This document shows, in pieces, positions 27,063-35,220 of a DNA stretch of 64,000 bases; position 1 is the stretch's first letter; every line of letters starts with the position of its first letter. A program made the position numbers and the translations under genes. The stretch is from Streptomyces griseoloalbus (GTDB taxonomy: Bacteria; Actinomycetota; Actinomycetes; Streptomycetales; Streptomycetaceae). The stretch spans positions 62,001 to 126,000 of the forward strand of contig BMUD01000009.1 of assembly GCA_014650015.1 (NCBI GenBank), written 5' to 3'. The notes beneath the pieces were generated by a model, which saw only the letters and a list, made by a program, of their open reading frames with translations, did not search any database and was not told where the DNA came from.

Positions 27063-28648
27063 GGAGTGTCTCCTCCTTCCGGGTGCCGGGTGGGGCCGGG
27101 CAGACAGCTGAGGGCGTGCAGCACCTCGTCGGGGGTGATCCGCAGCAGCGCGGGGCCGGGGTGGCGGCCGTGGGGGTCGCCCTCCGGGCCGTGCCACAGG
27201 GCGATGTGGCGCGGGTGTGCGGGCGGGCCCCACTGACGGGGCGGGACCGGGCCGAAGAGGGTGACGGTCGGGGTGGCGTGGGCGACCGCCAGGTGGGCGA
27301 TGCCGGTGTCGCCGCTGACGACGGCGCGGGCGGCGGCGAGGAGGGCGGAGAGCCGGTCGAAGGGCAGGCCGCCGGCGAAGACGTCGGTGTCGGGCAGGCC
27401 GGCCTGTTTCGCGAGGCGCGCCGCCACGTCCCCCTCGTCCGCTCCCGCGGTGACCACGACCCGTACTCCGCGCTCGCGCAGGGCCGTCGCGAGGGCCGCG
27501 TACCGCTCGACCGGCCAGCAGCGGGCCGGGGCTGCGGCGCCGGGGTGCAGGACGACGGCACCGGGGGCCGGGGACGTGGTGTGCGGGCGGGGCAGCAGCA
27601 GGTCGGCGGGGTCGGCGTCGATCCCGTACGCGCGCAGGAGCCGGCACCAGCGGTCCCGTTCGTGCTCCTGCGCGTACCAGGGCGGGCCCTCGATCTCCGG
27701 GGTCCCGGGGTGTGCGAACGCCAGCAGCCGCAGGGGGCGCAGGTCCTGCAGCAGGCGGTGACTGGGTGGTCCGTTGCCGTGCAGGTCCACGGCGACGTCC
27801 GGGGGCGGCCCGGTCCAGTCGAGGGCGCGGGGTACGGCGCGTCCCGGGGCGGAGGCGGGCAGCAGCCGGTCCACGGCTCCCGTGGCTCCGGCCACCGGCG
27901 CGAGCCCGGCGGGCGCGGCCAGTACGAGCTCGTGTCCGGGGAAGGCCCGCCGCAGGGCCCGCAGCGCGGGAACCCCGGCCAGCAGATCGCCGAGTCCCAG
28001 CGCACGCAGGACCAGCAGCCGGGCCCGCGGGGCGGCGGACTCCGCCGCCAGGCCGTCGGAAGCCCGGCCCTCCGAGCGACGTGCTCGTCCCGGCCGCACG
28101 ACGGCCCCGTCCTCGCCCCCGCCCACCGCGGTGGGCCCGGCGTCACCCGCCGCGGCGCGCACCACGTCGTCCGCCGCGGCGTCCCGACCGTCCGATCCGG
28201 CTTCGCCCGGCACCCCCGACACGACGTCGCCGCCGCCCGCCACGCGCGACAGCGGTTCGAGCCGACCGCCGGCCACGGGACCACTGCGCGGCCCGAGGGC
28301 ACGCCCGGGCGCGGCGGCACGACCGGGCGCGGGACCGCCTCCCCGCGCGACGGCGCGACGCGACACGGGACCGGCACCCCGCACGAGACCGGCACCCCGC
28401 ACGGGACCGCCACCCCGCACGGCAGCACCACCCCGCACGAGACCACCACCCCGCACCGCAGCACCACCCCGCACGAGACCACCACCCCGCACCGCAGCAC
28501 CACCCCACACGAGACCACCACCCCGCACCGCAGCACCACCCCACACGAGACCACCACCCCGCACCGCAGCACCACCCCACACGAGACCACCACCCCGCAC
28601 CGCAGCACCACCCCGCACGGGACCGCCGCCACCCCCGGGACCGGGCAT
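27059..28648 (-). CDS. Family 9 glycosyltransferase with long repeat N-terminal extension
   Basis: A 529-residue frame. The GT9/heptosyltransferase domain starts near residue 209 (ARLLVLRALGLGDLLAGVPA) and includes VVLHPGAAAPARCWPVERYA and VVSGDTGIAHLAVAHATP. The first 208 residues are low-complexity: residues about 7-90 repeat a six-residue unit such as GLVWGG or AAVRGG, coded by 14 tandem 18-bp units. ATG 28648 shares its A with the previous stop (TGATG), which supports the long form; an internal GTG before the domain cannot be excluded. Unit length keeps the frame. Confidence 0.78.
   Translation of the reverse strand: MPGPGGGGGPVRGGAAVRGGGLVWGGAAVRGGGLVWGGAAVRGGGLVWGGAAVRGGGLVRGGAAVRGGGLVRGGAAVRGGGPVRGAGLVRGAGPVSRRAVARGGGPAPGRAAAPGRALGPRSGPVAGGRLEPLSRVAGGGDVVSGVPGEAGSDGRDAAADDVVRAAAGDAGPTAVGGGEDGAVVRPGRARRSEGRASDGLAAESAAPRARLLVLRALGLGDLLAGVPALRALRRAFPGHELVLAAPAGLAPVAGATGAVDRLLPASAPGRAVPRALDWTGPPPDVAVDLHGNGPPSHRLLQDLRPLRLLAFAHPGTPEIEGPPWYAQEHERDRWCRLLRAYGIDADPADLLLPRPHTTSPAPGAVVLHPGAAAPARCWPVERYAALATALRERGVRVVVTAGADEGDVAARLAKQAGLPDTDVFAGGLPFDRLSALLAAARAVVSGDTGIAHLAVAHATPTVTLFGPVPPRQWGPPAHPRHIALWHGPEGDPHGRHPGPALLRITPDEVLHALSCLPGPTRHPEGGDTP
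28377..28628. repeat. 18-bp x 14 tandem array inside the GT9 gene
   Basis: Fourteen contiguous 18-bp units begin CCCCGCAC or CCCCACAC on the plus strand. The later units alternate in a higher-order 36-bp period. The near-identity of units 4-13 suggests recent expansion. Each unit codes six residues in the GT9 frame, so gain or loss changes length without frameshift. Confidence 0.9.
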
Positions 28649-29865
28649 CAGGCCACCTCTTCAGGGGGCGTGTGCGCGGTCAGGACCCGTCGGTGGACGT
28701 CCTCGACGCCGTCGGCGACCCGGCTCCAGGTGTACCGGGCCAGCACGCGCTCGCGTCCGGCGGTGCCGTAGCGGCGGCGGAGCGCGTCCGCGGCGAGGAG
28801 GTCCCGCACGGCGGCGGCGACCGCGGCCGGGTCCTGCGGCGGGACCAGCCGGCCGGTGGTGCCGTCGGCGACACTGTCGCGGTGGCCGCCGACATCGGTG
28901 GCGACGACCGGTACGGCGCACGCCATCGCCTCCAGCGGCACGATGCCGAACGGCTCGTAGACGGGGGTGCACAGCACGAGATCGGCGCTGCCGATGAGCC
29001 CCGGCATGTCGGCGGGGCTCACCGCGCCGAGCAGCCGCACCCGGCCGGCGACCCCGGCGCGGTGCGCCAGGTGCCACAGGCGCCGGGCCTCCGGATCGCG
29101 GCCCAGCCGGCCGGGGGCGGGGCCACCGGCGACGACGAGTTCGGCGTCCGGGATCCGGGTCAGCGCCTGGACGGCCTGGTCGTAGCCCTTGCGGCGGACC
29201 AGTCGGCCGCAGGCGAGCAGCCGGTGACGCTCACGGCGCGGTGGCACGACCGCGCCCTCGGCGCCGGGGCGGAAGTGGCCGGCGTCCACACCGCAGGGCA
29301 CCACCGACACCCGCCCCCGCGGCACTCCCATCGCGTCGAGTTCGCGCACCTCGTCGGTGCAGGTGGCGAGGACGCGTGCGCAGGTGCCGCCGATCAGCCG
29401 TTCGAGGGCGAGGCGTTCGGGTGGGCTGGTGTCCCGCCACCCCTGGTGACGGCGCTTGACGGTGCCGAGGGCGTGGTAGGTCTGCACGACCGGGAGGCCG
29501 TGCGGACGTGCGCCGAGCTGGGCGGCCAGGCCGGACATCCAGAAGTGGGCGTGCACGACGTCCGGCGGGTCCCGGTGCCAGACCCGGGCGAGATACGCGC
29601 CGAAGGCGGGCATGTACGGCAGCAGTTCGTCCTTGGGGAGGGCCTCGGGCGGGCCCGCGGGCACGTGCTCGACGACCACGCCGCCGGGCAGCGGCACCCG
29701 GTCGGGCAGCCGGCCGCTATCCCGGCGGGTGTACACCGTGACGTGGTGGCCGCGCCGGGCCAACTCCTCGCTGAGCCGCGCCACGTACACGTTCTGGCCG
29801 CCGGCGTCGACGCCACCGAGCGCGGCGAGCGGGCTCGCGTGCTCGGACACCATGGCGATCCTCAT
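28648..29865 (-). CDS. Family 4 glycosyltransferase (GT-B)
   Basis: A 405-residue enzyme. MRIAMVSEHASPLAALGGVD and AGGQNVYVARLSEELARRGH form the N-terminal Rossmann fold, DVVHAHFWMSG follows, and the donor-site motif is VYEPFGIVPLEAMACAVPVV with the EX7E pair. ATG 29865 is fixed by an almost ideal ribosome site, GAAGGAGGTGACC. It overlaps the upstream 77-residue gene (ATGA). It looks like sucrose-synthase/MshA-type transferases acting on nucleotide sugars. The acceptor is unknown. Confidence 0.93.
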   Translation of the reverse strand: MRIAMVSEHASPLAALGGVDAGGQNVYVARLSEELARRGHHVTVYTRRDSGRLPDRVPLPGGVVVEHVPAGPPEALPKDELLPYMPAFGAYLARVWHRDPPDVVHAHFWMSGLAAQLGARPHGLPVVQTYHALGTVKRRHQGWRDTSPPERLALERLIGGTCARVLATCTDEVRELDAMGVPRGRVSVVPCGVDAGHFRPGAEGAVVPPRRERHRLLACGRLVRRKGYDQAVQALTRIPDAELVVAGGPAPGRLGRDPEARRLWHLAHRAGVAGRVRLLGAVSPADMPGLIGSADLVLCTPVYEPFGIVPLEAMACAVPVVATDVGGHRDSVADGTTGRLVPPQDPAAVAAAVRDLLAADALRRRYGTAGRERVLARYTWSRVADGVEDVHRRVLTAHTPPEEVA

Positions 29866-30095
29866 CGGGTCACCTCCTTCGGCAGCCGCTGCCCGTCGTC
29901 CGGGAAGCGGGACAGCCCGTAGCGGGTGGGCGCCGCCGCGTCGGCGACGGCGGGCAGCGGGTCGGTGCCGGTGGTACGGCCGCGCCGCACCGGCTCGTCG
30001 ACGCGGTCCGGGGTGACGGGGACGGCGCAGGGGTGCGGGCCCCGCGCGCAGGACGTGGTCCACGACCCGTGCGCGTGCAGCGGCGGGATCCTCAT
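29862..30095 (-). CDS. 77-residue unknown protein inside the glycan operon
   Basis: Begins MRIPPLHAHGSWTTSCARGP and ends DDGQRLPKEVTR; it is Pro/Arg-rich with two Cys and no recognised domain. GGAGGTGAC lies just before ATG 30095, and both ends overlap neighbours by ATGA, so translation is very likely. Given the decayed carbamoyltransferase at the head of the operon, this may also be a shortened relic of a larger enzyme, or a small accessory protein. Confidence 0.55.
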   Translation of the reverse strand: MRIPPLHAHGSWTTSCARGPHPCAVPVTPDRVDEPVRRGRTTGTDPLPAVADAAAPTRYGLSRFPDDGQRLPKEVTR

Positions 30096-31090
30096 GTCAC
30101 CTCCACGAGTTTGTCGACGGCGGCGACGACGTCGTGCGCGGTCACCTCGTCCAGGCACGGGTGGCCGGGCACGGGGCACCGCCGGGCCCTGGTGCCGGCG
30201 CACGGCGCGTCCTGGTCGCCGAGCAGTACGTACGGCACCCCGTACGGCCGCCATCGCTCGGCGGGGACGACCGGGGCGAACAGGGACACCACCGGGGTGC
30301 CGACGGCGGCGGCGAGGTGCGCGGGGCCGGTGTTGCCGGTGACGACGCAGTCGGCGTCGGCGAGCACTCCGCAGAGTTCGGCGGCACCGGTGCGGCCGCC
30401 GAGGTCGAGGGCCCGCCCCCCGGCGACGTACGCGGTCAGGTCCCGTTCCCCCGCGCCACCGGTGACCACCACCCTGCGCCCGGCGGCGGCGAGTTCGCGC
30501 ACCGCCTGCGCGCACCTCCCGGGGCTCCAGGCGCGGGCGGGCACGCTGGCGCCCGGGTGGACGACGACGTACCGGCCGGGACCGGTCAGCGCCTCGGTCG
30601 CGGGAGGCGGGAGCACGCGCAGCCGTCCGTCGTCGGGCCGGGGGAAGCCGGCCGCCTCGGCGAGGTCGAGCGCGGCCTCGGCCTCATGGGCGTGCGGGGC
30701 GCGGTGGTGGCGTACGTCGAGGAGGGAGCCGGGGTAGTCCTCGCTGTCGGCGGCGATGCGGCCGATCCCGGCCAGGCGCAGCAGCAGGGCGGTGGGCAGC
30801 GGCGACTGGTGGAAGGAGGTGAGGATCAGCGCGGTGCCGGCGTCGACGGCCGCGACGGTGCGGACGAGTGCGTCGATCTCCTCGCGGCGGACCTCGGGCG
30901 GCTGGAACCCGGTCCAGGGGGAGTTCCAGACGAGCACCTCGTCCACGCCGGGCAACAACCGGGCGGCGGGCGCCCCGTGCGGTCCGCACAGCAGGGTGAC
31001 GGTGTCGGCGCGGGCGGCGACGGCACGCACGGCGGGCCCGGCGAGCAGGACGTCGCCGAAGCTGTCGAGCCGGGTCACGAGCGCCTTCAC
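30092..31090 (-). CDS. Family 9 glycosyltransferase (heptosyltransferase-like)
   Basis: A 332-residue GT9. KALVTRLDSFGDVLLAGPAV starts the fold, VVVHPGASVPARAWSPGRCA is the donor-site block and CVVTGNTGPAHLAAAVGTPV is the C-terminal signature. Cys residues in CAGTRARRCPVPGHPCLD near the end may bind metal. GTG 31090 overlaps the phosphatase stop (GTGA). With the GmhB-like neighbour it suggests use of heptose or a similar sugar. Confidence 0.92.
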   Translation of the reverse strand: MKALVTRLDSFGDVLLAGPAVRAVAARADTVTLLCGPHGAPAARLLPGVDEVLVWNSPWTGFQPPEVRREEIDALVRTVAAVDAGTALILTSFHQSPLPTALLLRLAGIGRIAADSEDYPGSLLDVRHHRAPHAHEAEAALDLAEAAGFPRPDDGRLRVLPPPATEALTGPGRYVVVHPGASVPARAWSPGRCAQAVRELAAAGRRVVVTGGAGERDLTAYVAGGRALDLGGRTGAAELCGVLADADCVVTGNTGPAHLAAAVGTPVVSLFAPVVPAERWRPYGVPYVLLGDQDAPCAGTRARRCPVPGHPCLDEVTAHDVVAAVDKLVEVT

Positions 31091-31701
31091 ACGCGCCTCC
31101 GCTGTACGTCACAGCCCGCGCGGGGCCCCGAGACGCCCGGCCCTTCGGGGTGGTCCGCCGCGTTCCCCGGCCGCTCCCACGGGGGGACGGGCAGGAGCAG
31201 CCGCACGGCCGCCGTGAGGTTCGGGGCCACGTGGGGGGCGGCGGTGGTTTCCTCGGTGCGGGTCTGCGGGGTGGGGACGAGGATGCCGTGGGCACCGGCG
31301 CGGCGCGCGGCCTCCATGTCGGCGCCGATGTCGCCGATGACGACGCAGTCGGCGGGGTTCACGCAGATCCGGCCGGCCGCCCACAGCACCATGCCCGGCC
31401 GGGGCTTGCGACAGCGGCAGCCGTCGTCCGGGCCGTGCGGGCACAGCGCCCACACGTCGAAGGGGCCGAGGAGCTCCTCGACGCGCCGGTTGACGCGGCG
31501 GGCGTCGGCCTCGGTGAGCAGTCCGCGCGCGATGCCGGACTGGTTGGTGACGACGCCGGTGCGGATTCCTCGTGCGCGCAGTTCGCCGAGTGCCTCGCGG
31601 GCGCCCTCGACGGGCCGCACCAGGTCGGGGTCGGCGTTGTAGGGGACGTCGTGGACGAGCGTGCCGTCGCGGTCGAACAGCACCGCCCCGACCGGACTCA
31701 T
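31087..31701 (-). CDS. gmhB: HAD-IIIA phosphatase, GmhB-like (heptose bisphosphate 7-phosphatase)
   Basis: A 204-residue HAD hydrolase. LFDRDGTLVHDVPYN gives the nucleophile and acid Asp, VVTNQSGIARGLLTE the second motif, and CPHGPDDGCRCRKPRPGM the GmhB-type zinc loop (Cys, His, Cys, Cys) with the motif III Lys. IGDIGADMEAARRAGA is motif IV. It would dephosphorylate a sugar bisphosphate for nucleotide-heptose synthesis, but no isomerase or kinase partner (GmhA, HldE) is in the window. ATG 31701 overlaps the upstream gene. Confidence 0.88.
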   Translation of the reverse strand: MSPVGAVLFDRDGTLVHDVPYNADPDLVRPVEGAREALGELRARGIRTGVVTNQSGIARGLLTEADARRVNRRVEELLGPFDVWALCPHGPDDGCRCRKPRPGMVLWAAGRICVNPADCVVIGDIGADMEAARRAGAHGILVPTPQTRTEETTAAPHVAPNLTAAVRLLLPVPPWERPGNAADHPEGPGVSGPRAGCDVQRRRV

Positions 31702-32702
31702 CGGGCCGTCTCCCGCCACGCGGGGGCGTTCCGGTGGCGCCAGGCCCCGGCCAGCCGGTGCCAGGTCGCGGCGGGCGGGATGACCACGCTGGTGGCCAGC
31801 AGGGTCGTCACCTCCTCGCGGGTACGCGGGCCGGGCACGATGCGGGCGCGGGCGAACTCGGCGGTTCCGGCGGCCCAGCCGAGGGCGCAGGCGGTGGCCG
31901 CCCGGCGGTGCCCGGTGGCGGCGAGGGCGCAGGCGGCGGCTCCGGCGGCGGTGATCGCGGCGTGCCGGCGGATCCGGCCGCGCGGTGCGACCGCCTTGTC
32001 CCACCAGTCGGGGCCGTGCAGGTGCCGCATCAGGGCGTCGTCGGCGTTGCCGCGCTGCTGGTGCAGCGAGGCCCAGCGGGAGGCGGGACGCACGGGGTGC
32101 AGGGTGGTGCGGCGGCCCTGACGGATGCGCCAGCCGGCGTCGAGGAGGCGCAGGGCGAGGTCGGCGTCCTCGCGGAAGGCGCGGGGGAAGCGTTCGTCGA
32201 AGCCGCCGATCTGCCGCAGGGCGTCGCTGCGGTAGGCCATGTCGGCGGTGATCCAGCGGGCCTGCACGAGTCCGGCGGTGCCGCGTTCCCAGTCGGTGGG
32301 GCGGCGCTCGCCGGGCAGCGGCACGGTGACGACGCCCTGGACGCCGGCGGCGTCGGCGGGCGCCTCCTTGAGGTCCTGGACGAGTTGCGCGCACCAGTGG
32401 GGTCCCACCTGGACGTCGTCGTCGAGGAAGGCGACCCAGGGCGCGGTGACGGCGCGCAGCCCGGCGTTGCGGGCGGCGGCGGGCCCGCGGCCCCCGCAGG
32501 TGACGACGGTGGTGCGCTCGCGCAGGTCGCCGAGGACCGTCAACGCGTGCTCCAGGGTCCCGGACCGGGGGTCGGGCTCGGGCCGGTCGTCGACGAGCAC
32601 GATCGCGTCGGGGTGCGGCCCGGTCGCCGCGGCCAGCGCGGCGAGGCAGTCGGCGAGGGTGTCCCGCACCAGGGTGGGGATCACCACGGCGTACGACGTC
32701 AT
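31698..32702 (-). CDS. Family 2 glycosyltransferase with C-terminal hydrophobic region
   Basis: A 334-residue GT-A enzyme with YAVVIPTLVRDTLADCLAAL, PWVAFLDDDVQVGPHWCAQL (metal site) and FDERFPRAFREDADLALRLL. The last 100 residues include an Ala-rich hydrophobic stretch (AAITAAGAAACALAATG) that may attach it to the membrane. ATG 32702 overlaps the stop of the carbamoyltransferase relic, so its translation may depend on that relic being translated. Confidence 0.9.
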   Translation of the reverse strand: MTSYAVVIPTLVRDTLADCLAALAAATGPHPDAIVLVDDRPEPDPRSGTLEHALTVLGDLRERTTVVTCGGRGPAAARNAGLRAVTAPWVAFLDDDVQVGPHWCAQLVQDLKEAPADAAGVQGVVTVPLPGERRPTDWERGTAGLVQARWITADMAYRSDALRQIGGFDERFPRAFREDADLALRLLDAGWRIRQGRRTTLHPVRPASRWASLHQQRGNADDALMRHLHGPDWWDKAVAPRGRIRRHAAITAAGAAACALAATGHRRAATACALGWAAGTAEFARARIVPGPRTREEVTTLLATSVVIPPAATWHRLAGAWRHRNAPAWRETAR

Positions 32703-33049
32703 CCGGGTGCCCTCCCCCAGCGCACCGCGTGCGGCCCGGTCGCCGGCAGGCCGGCGGGGACGGAGCCGAAGCGCAACAGGGCGTCACTCCGGTCGCCGGC
32801 CGTGGGCCCACCCGGCGCCGGGTCGAAGGAGTCGGCGACGGCGTCCGGGGCAGCGGGTCGCGGTCCCGCCTGCCGCGGGCACCGGCGCGCGGACCGCCCG
32901 GGCAGCTCCCGGGCGGGGCGGGACAGCGGACGCCTGCCGTGCCCGCGCCGGCCGAAGCGCTCCTCCTCGGCCGCCGTCACCGTCCGGCCGTCGACGGCCG
33001 GGGCGGCGGCGGGGTCGTGGAACGGGGCGTTGCTTTTGAGGATGCGCAT
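32699..33049 (-). pseudogene. Internally deleted carbamoyltransferase (NodU/TobZ type)
   Basis: The 116-residue frame starts MRILKSNAPFHDPAAAPAVD and continues DGRTVTAAEEERFGRRGHG, clearly the N terminus of carbamoyltransferases (usual start MRILGINA.FHDPAA). After about 78 residues it jumps to DALLRFGSVPAGLPATGPHAV, which matches the C-terminal end of that family. Normal members have about 550 residues, so more than 400 are missing in frame. Several conserved positions are also altered. It cannot be catalytic, but its ATGA junction with the next gene is kept. Confidence 0.72.
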
Positions 33050-33422
33050 GGGGCGTGTGTTCCTCCGTGCGAAACGGGTGGTGCTGCGAGGAAGCGGGTG
33101 CCGCGCTCGCAGCTGTCTCAAACACTTGGAGACAGCTCAGCACGGCGAGTGACGGTATGCGACGGTTCACCACGTTTCGTACGGCATCGCGGATGGCTGC
33201 GGCGACCGCGAGCAACCCGGTGACGGCTCACCCACGTCCCCGCTCCCACCCGCGTGAGAGCACACCACAGGTGTGTTCGTGCGGCCCTCCGGCTCCTCGC
33301 CCCGGGGGAGACGAAGCCGGGCGAGGTGTACCGGGTGGGTTCGGCGGGCCGGCGACTGGGCCGACCGGGTGAGCCGCCCCCGGACGTGCCGATGCCCGGC
33401 GGCGATTCCCTAGGATCGGTCC
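33050..33422. other. Divergent promoter region of the glycan operon and SRPBCC gene
   Basis: No gene is seen in these 373 bases. They hold a 9-bp dyad at 33111-33137 and, at the right end, a -10 element for a leaderless transcript. The operon promoter should be near the dyad. Confidence 0.7.
33111..33137. promoter_or_regulatory. AGCTGTCTC-N9-GAGACAGCT dyad upstream of the glycan operon
   Basis: A perfect 9-bp inverted repeat with a 9-base spacer lies 62 bases before the first start of the operon. The arm-and-spacer design suits a dimeric regulator; a hairpin is also possible. Confidence 0.5.
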
Positions 33423-33425
33423 GTG
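33411..33425 (+). promoter_or_regulatory. -10 TAGGAT with leaderless GTG start
   Basis: TAGGAT at 33411-33416 ends 6 bases before GTG 33423, so the transcription start should coincide with the start codon. No ribosome site is present, consistent with a leaderless mRNA, which is common in Streptomyces. Confidence 0.6.
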
Positions 33426-33863
33426 GCCACCTTCCTTGTCCAGCGCACGGCACCCCTCCCCGTCGACGAGGCCTGGCGCCGGCTCACCCGGTGGCCCCTG
33501 CACGGGGACGCGGTCCCCCTGACCCGGATCACCGTGACCACTCCCCCGCCGACCGGGGAGGGCACGAGGGTCCTCGCCCGCACGGGCCTCGGCCCGCTCT
33601 CCTTCGACGACCCGATGGAAGTGACGGTGTGGCAGCCCCCGGTGGACGACTCCCCGGGGCTGTGCCGCCTGGAGAAACGGGGCCGCGTCGTCCTGGGCTG
33701 GGCGGAGATCGAGGTGCGGCGCGGGCCGGGGGGCCGGGCGCGGGTGCGGTGGCGGGAGGACATCCGGCTCCGCTTCCTGCCGGCGCCCCTGGACGCCGTG
33801 GTCGCGCGCGCCGGCCGCCATGTCTTCGGACGGGCGGTGAACCGGCTGCTCCGTCAGCCGTGA
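33423..33863 (+). CDS. SRPBCC-fold (polyketide cyclase/START-like) protein
   Basis: A 146-residue protein beginning MATFLVQRTAPLPVDEAWRR, the typical first strand and helix of SRPBCC proteins, with TRITVTTPPPTGEGTRVLAR and a C-terminal helix ending GRAVNRLLRQP. Such proteins bind small hydrophobic ligands; no catalytic role is evident. It probably has a leaderless transcript and ends 27 bases before the convergent xdhC. Confidence 0.78.
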   Translation: MATFLVQRTAPLPVDEAWRRLTRWPLHGDAVPLTRITVTTPPPTGEGTRVLARTGLGPLSFDDPMEVTVWQPPVDDSPGLCRLEKRGRVVLGWAEIEVRRGPGGRARVRWREDIRLRFLPAPLDAVVARAGRHVFGRAVNRLLRQP

Positions 33864-33890
33864 CGACTCCGCTCCGCCCTTCGGGTGTGT

Positions 33891-35042
33891 TCAGGCCACC
33901 GATCCGATCCGGCCCGCGGGCGCGGTCCCGCCGTCGTGGTGGATGGGGGTGTGGGCGCCGGTCAGGGACACCCCGCTGCCGCCGCGCCGGTCCGCGACGA
34001 TCTCCGCCGCGATGGACAGGGCTGTCTCCTCGGGCGTACGGGCACCCAGGTCGAGGCCGATGGGCGACCTCAGGCGGGCCAGTTCCAGGTCGGTCACCCC
34101 TGCCGCGCGCAGGCGTTCCAGACGTTCGAGGTGAGTGCGGCGCGACCCCATCGCCCCCACGTACGCCACCGGCAGCCGCAGGGCCAGCCGCAACAGCGGC
34201 ACGTCGAACTTCGCGTCGTGCGTCAGCACGCACAGCACCGTACGGGCGTCCACGGACGTGCGCTCCAGGTACCTGTGCGGCCACTCGACCACGATCTCGT
34301 CGGCCTCCGGGAAGCGGGCCTTCGTCGCGAACACCGGCCGCGCGTCGCACACCGTCACGTGGTGGCCGAGGAACTTGCCGACCCGTACCAGCGCCGACGC
34401 GAAGTCGATCGCACCGAACACGATCATCCGGGGCGGAGGAACCGAGGACTCGACCAGAACCGTGAGCGGCGCTCCGCACCGTGAGCCCTGCTCCCCGATC
34501 TCCAGCGTGCCGGTGCGGCCCGCGTCCAGGAAGGCGCCCGCCTCCGCCGCCACCGTGCGGTCCAGTTCCGCATGGGCGCCGAAGCCGCCCTCGTGGGTGC
34601 CGTCGGGGCGGACCACGAGGGCGCGGCCCATCAGGTCCGCCGGGCCGCTCACGACCCGCGCCACCGCCGCCGCCTCCCCCCGCGCGGCGGCGGCGAGCAC
34701 GGACGCGAGCACCGGGCGGGCGGGGTCCGCCGCCCGCACCGGTGTCACCAGGATGTCGATGACCCCACCGCAGGTCAGACCGACGGCGAAGGCGTCCTCG
34801 TCGCTGTATCCGAAACGCTCCAGGACGGATGCGCCGTCCACCAGCGCCTGCCGGCACAGCTCGTACACCGCCCCCTCCACACACCCTCCGGAGACCGAAC
34901 CGATCGCCGTGCCCTCGGCGTCCACCGCCAGCGCGGCCCCGGGCCCGCGGGGCGCACTGCCGCCGACCGCCACCACCGTGGCGACCGCGACGTCACGGCC
35001 CTGCTCCACCCACCGGTTCAGCTCCTCGGCGATGTCCAGCAT
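33891..35042 (-). CDS. xdhC: XdhC/CoxI family molybdenum-cofactor maturation factor
   Basis: A 383-residue protein. AVATVVAVGGSAPRGPGAAL and GSVSGGCVEGAVYELCRQAL form the XdhC N-terminal domain with its conserved Cys, and GLTCGGVIDILV follows. The C-terminal Rossmann domain includes MIVFGAIDFASALVRVGKFL and SPIGLDLGARTPEETALSIA. It binds and sulfurates the molybdenum cofactor and inserts it into xanthine dehydrogenase. It is the last gene of the xdh cluster, separated from it by a hairpin-rich spacer. Confidence 0.92.
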   Translation of the reverse strand: MLDIAEELNRWVEQGRDVAVATVVAVGGSAPRGPGAALAVDAEGTAIGSVSGGCVEGAVYELCRQALVDGASVLERFGYSDEDAFAVGLTCGGVIDILVTPVRAADPARPVLASVLAAAARGEAAAVARVVSGPADLMGRALVVRPDGTHEGGFGAHAELDRTVAAEAGAFLDAGRTGTLEIGEQGSRCGAPLTVLVESSVPPPRMIVFGAIDFASALVRVGKFLGHHVTVCDARPVFATKARFPEADEIVVEWPHRYLERTSVDARTVLCVLTHDAKFDVPLLRLALRLPVAYVGAMGSRRTHLERLERLRAAGVTDLELARLRSPIGLDLGARTPEETALSIAAEIVADRRGGSGVSLTGAHTPIHHDGGTAPAGRIGSVA

Positions 35043-35136
35043 CTCTCCGCCTCCTCAGGGTTCGTGTCGTGTCGAGGTGCTGGGGCCTGTCTGACCATTC
35101 GCGTCGTCGCCCGCAGGGCGGCCTCGCGGCGTCGGG

Positions 35137-35215
35137 GTGCCGTCGCGCCCGTGCCGCTGGGTTTCCCCCAGACCCTTGAGGCACTGGGGGGAGGCACGAC
35201 CGCCCGCGACGGCAC
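35137..35215. repeat. Nested inverted repeat between xdh structural genes and xdhC
   Basis: Outer arms GTGCCGTCGCG (35137-35147) and CGCGACGGCAC (35205-35215) enclose an inner stem CCCCCA/TGGGGG (35165-35190). The wording resembles mosaic intergenic repeats of Streptomyces. It may lower xdhC expression relative to the enzyme genes. Confidence 0.6.
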
Positions 35216-35220
35216 AAGGG

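Noticed and set aside
28377-28628. CRISPR array
   Set aside because: The repeats are contiguous 18-bp units without spacers and lie within a coding frame.
27083-28771. Plus-strand frame with Thr/Pro/His repeats over the GT9 gene
   Set aside because: The repeats are the complement of the GT9 repeat. The GT9 frame has a recognised domain and coupled start, so the plus frame is judged a shadow, although its repeat would also be in frame.
13974-33049. Secondary-metabolite cluster built on acyl-CoA synthetases and glycosyltransferases
   Set aside because: No polyketide synthase, peptide synthetase or terpene gene is present. The glycosyltransferases group with a GmhB-like phosphatase and a pyruvyl transferase, fitting a surface glycan.
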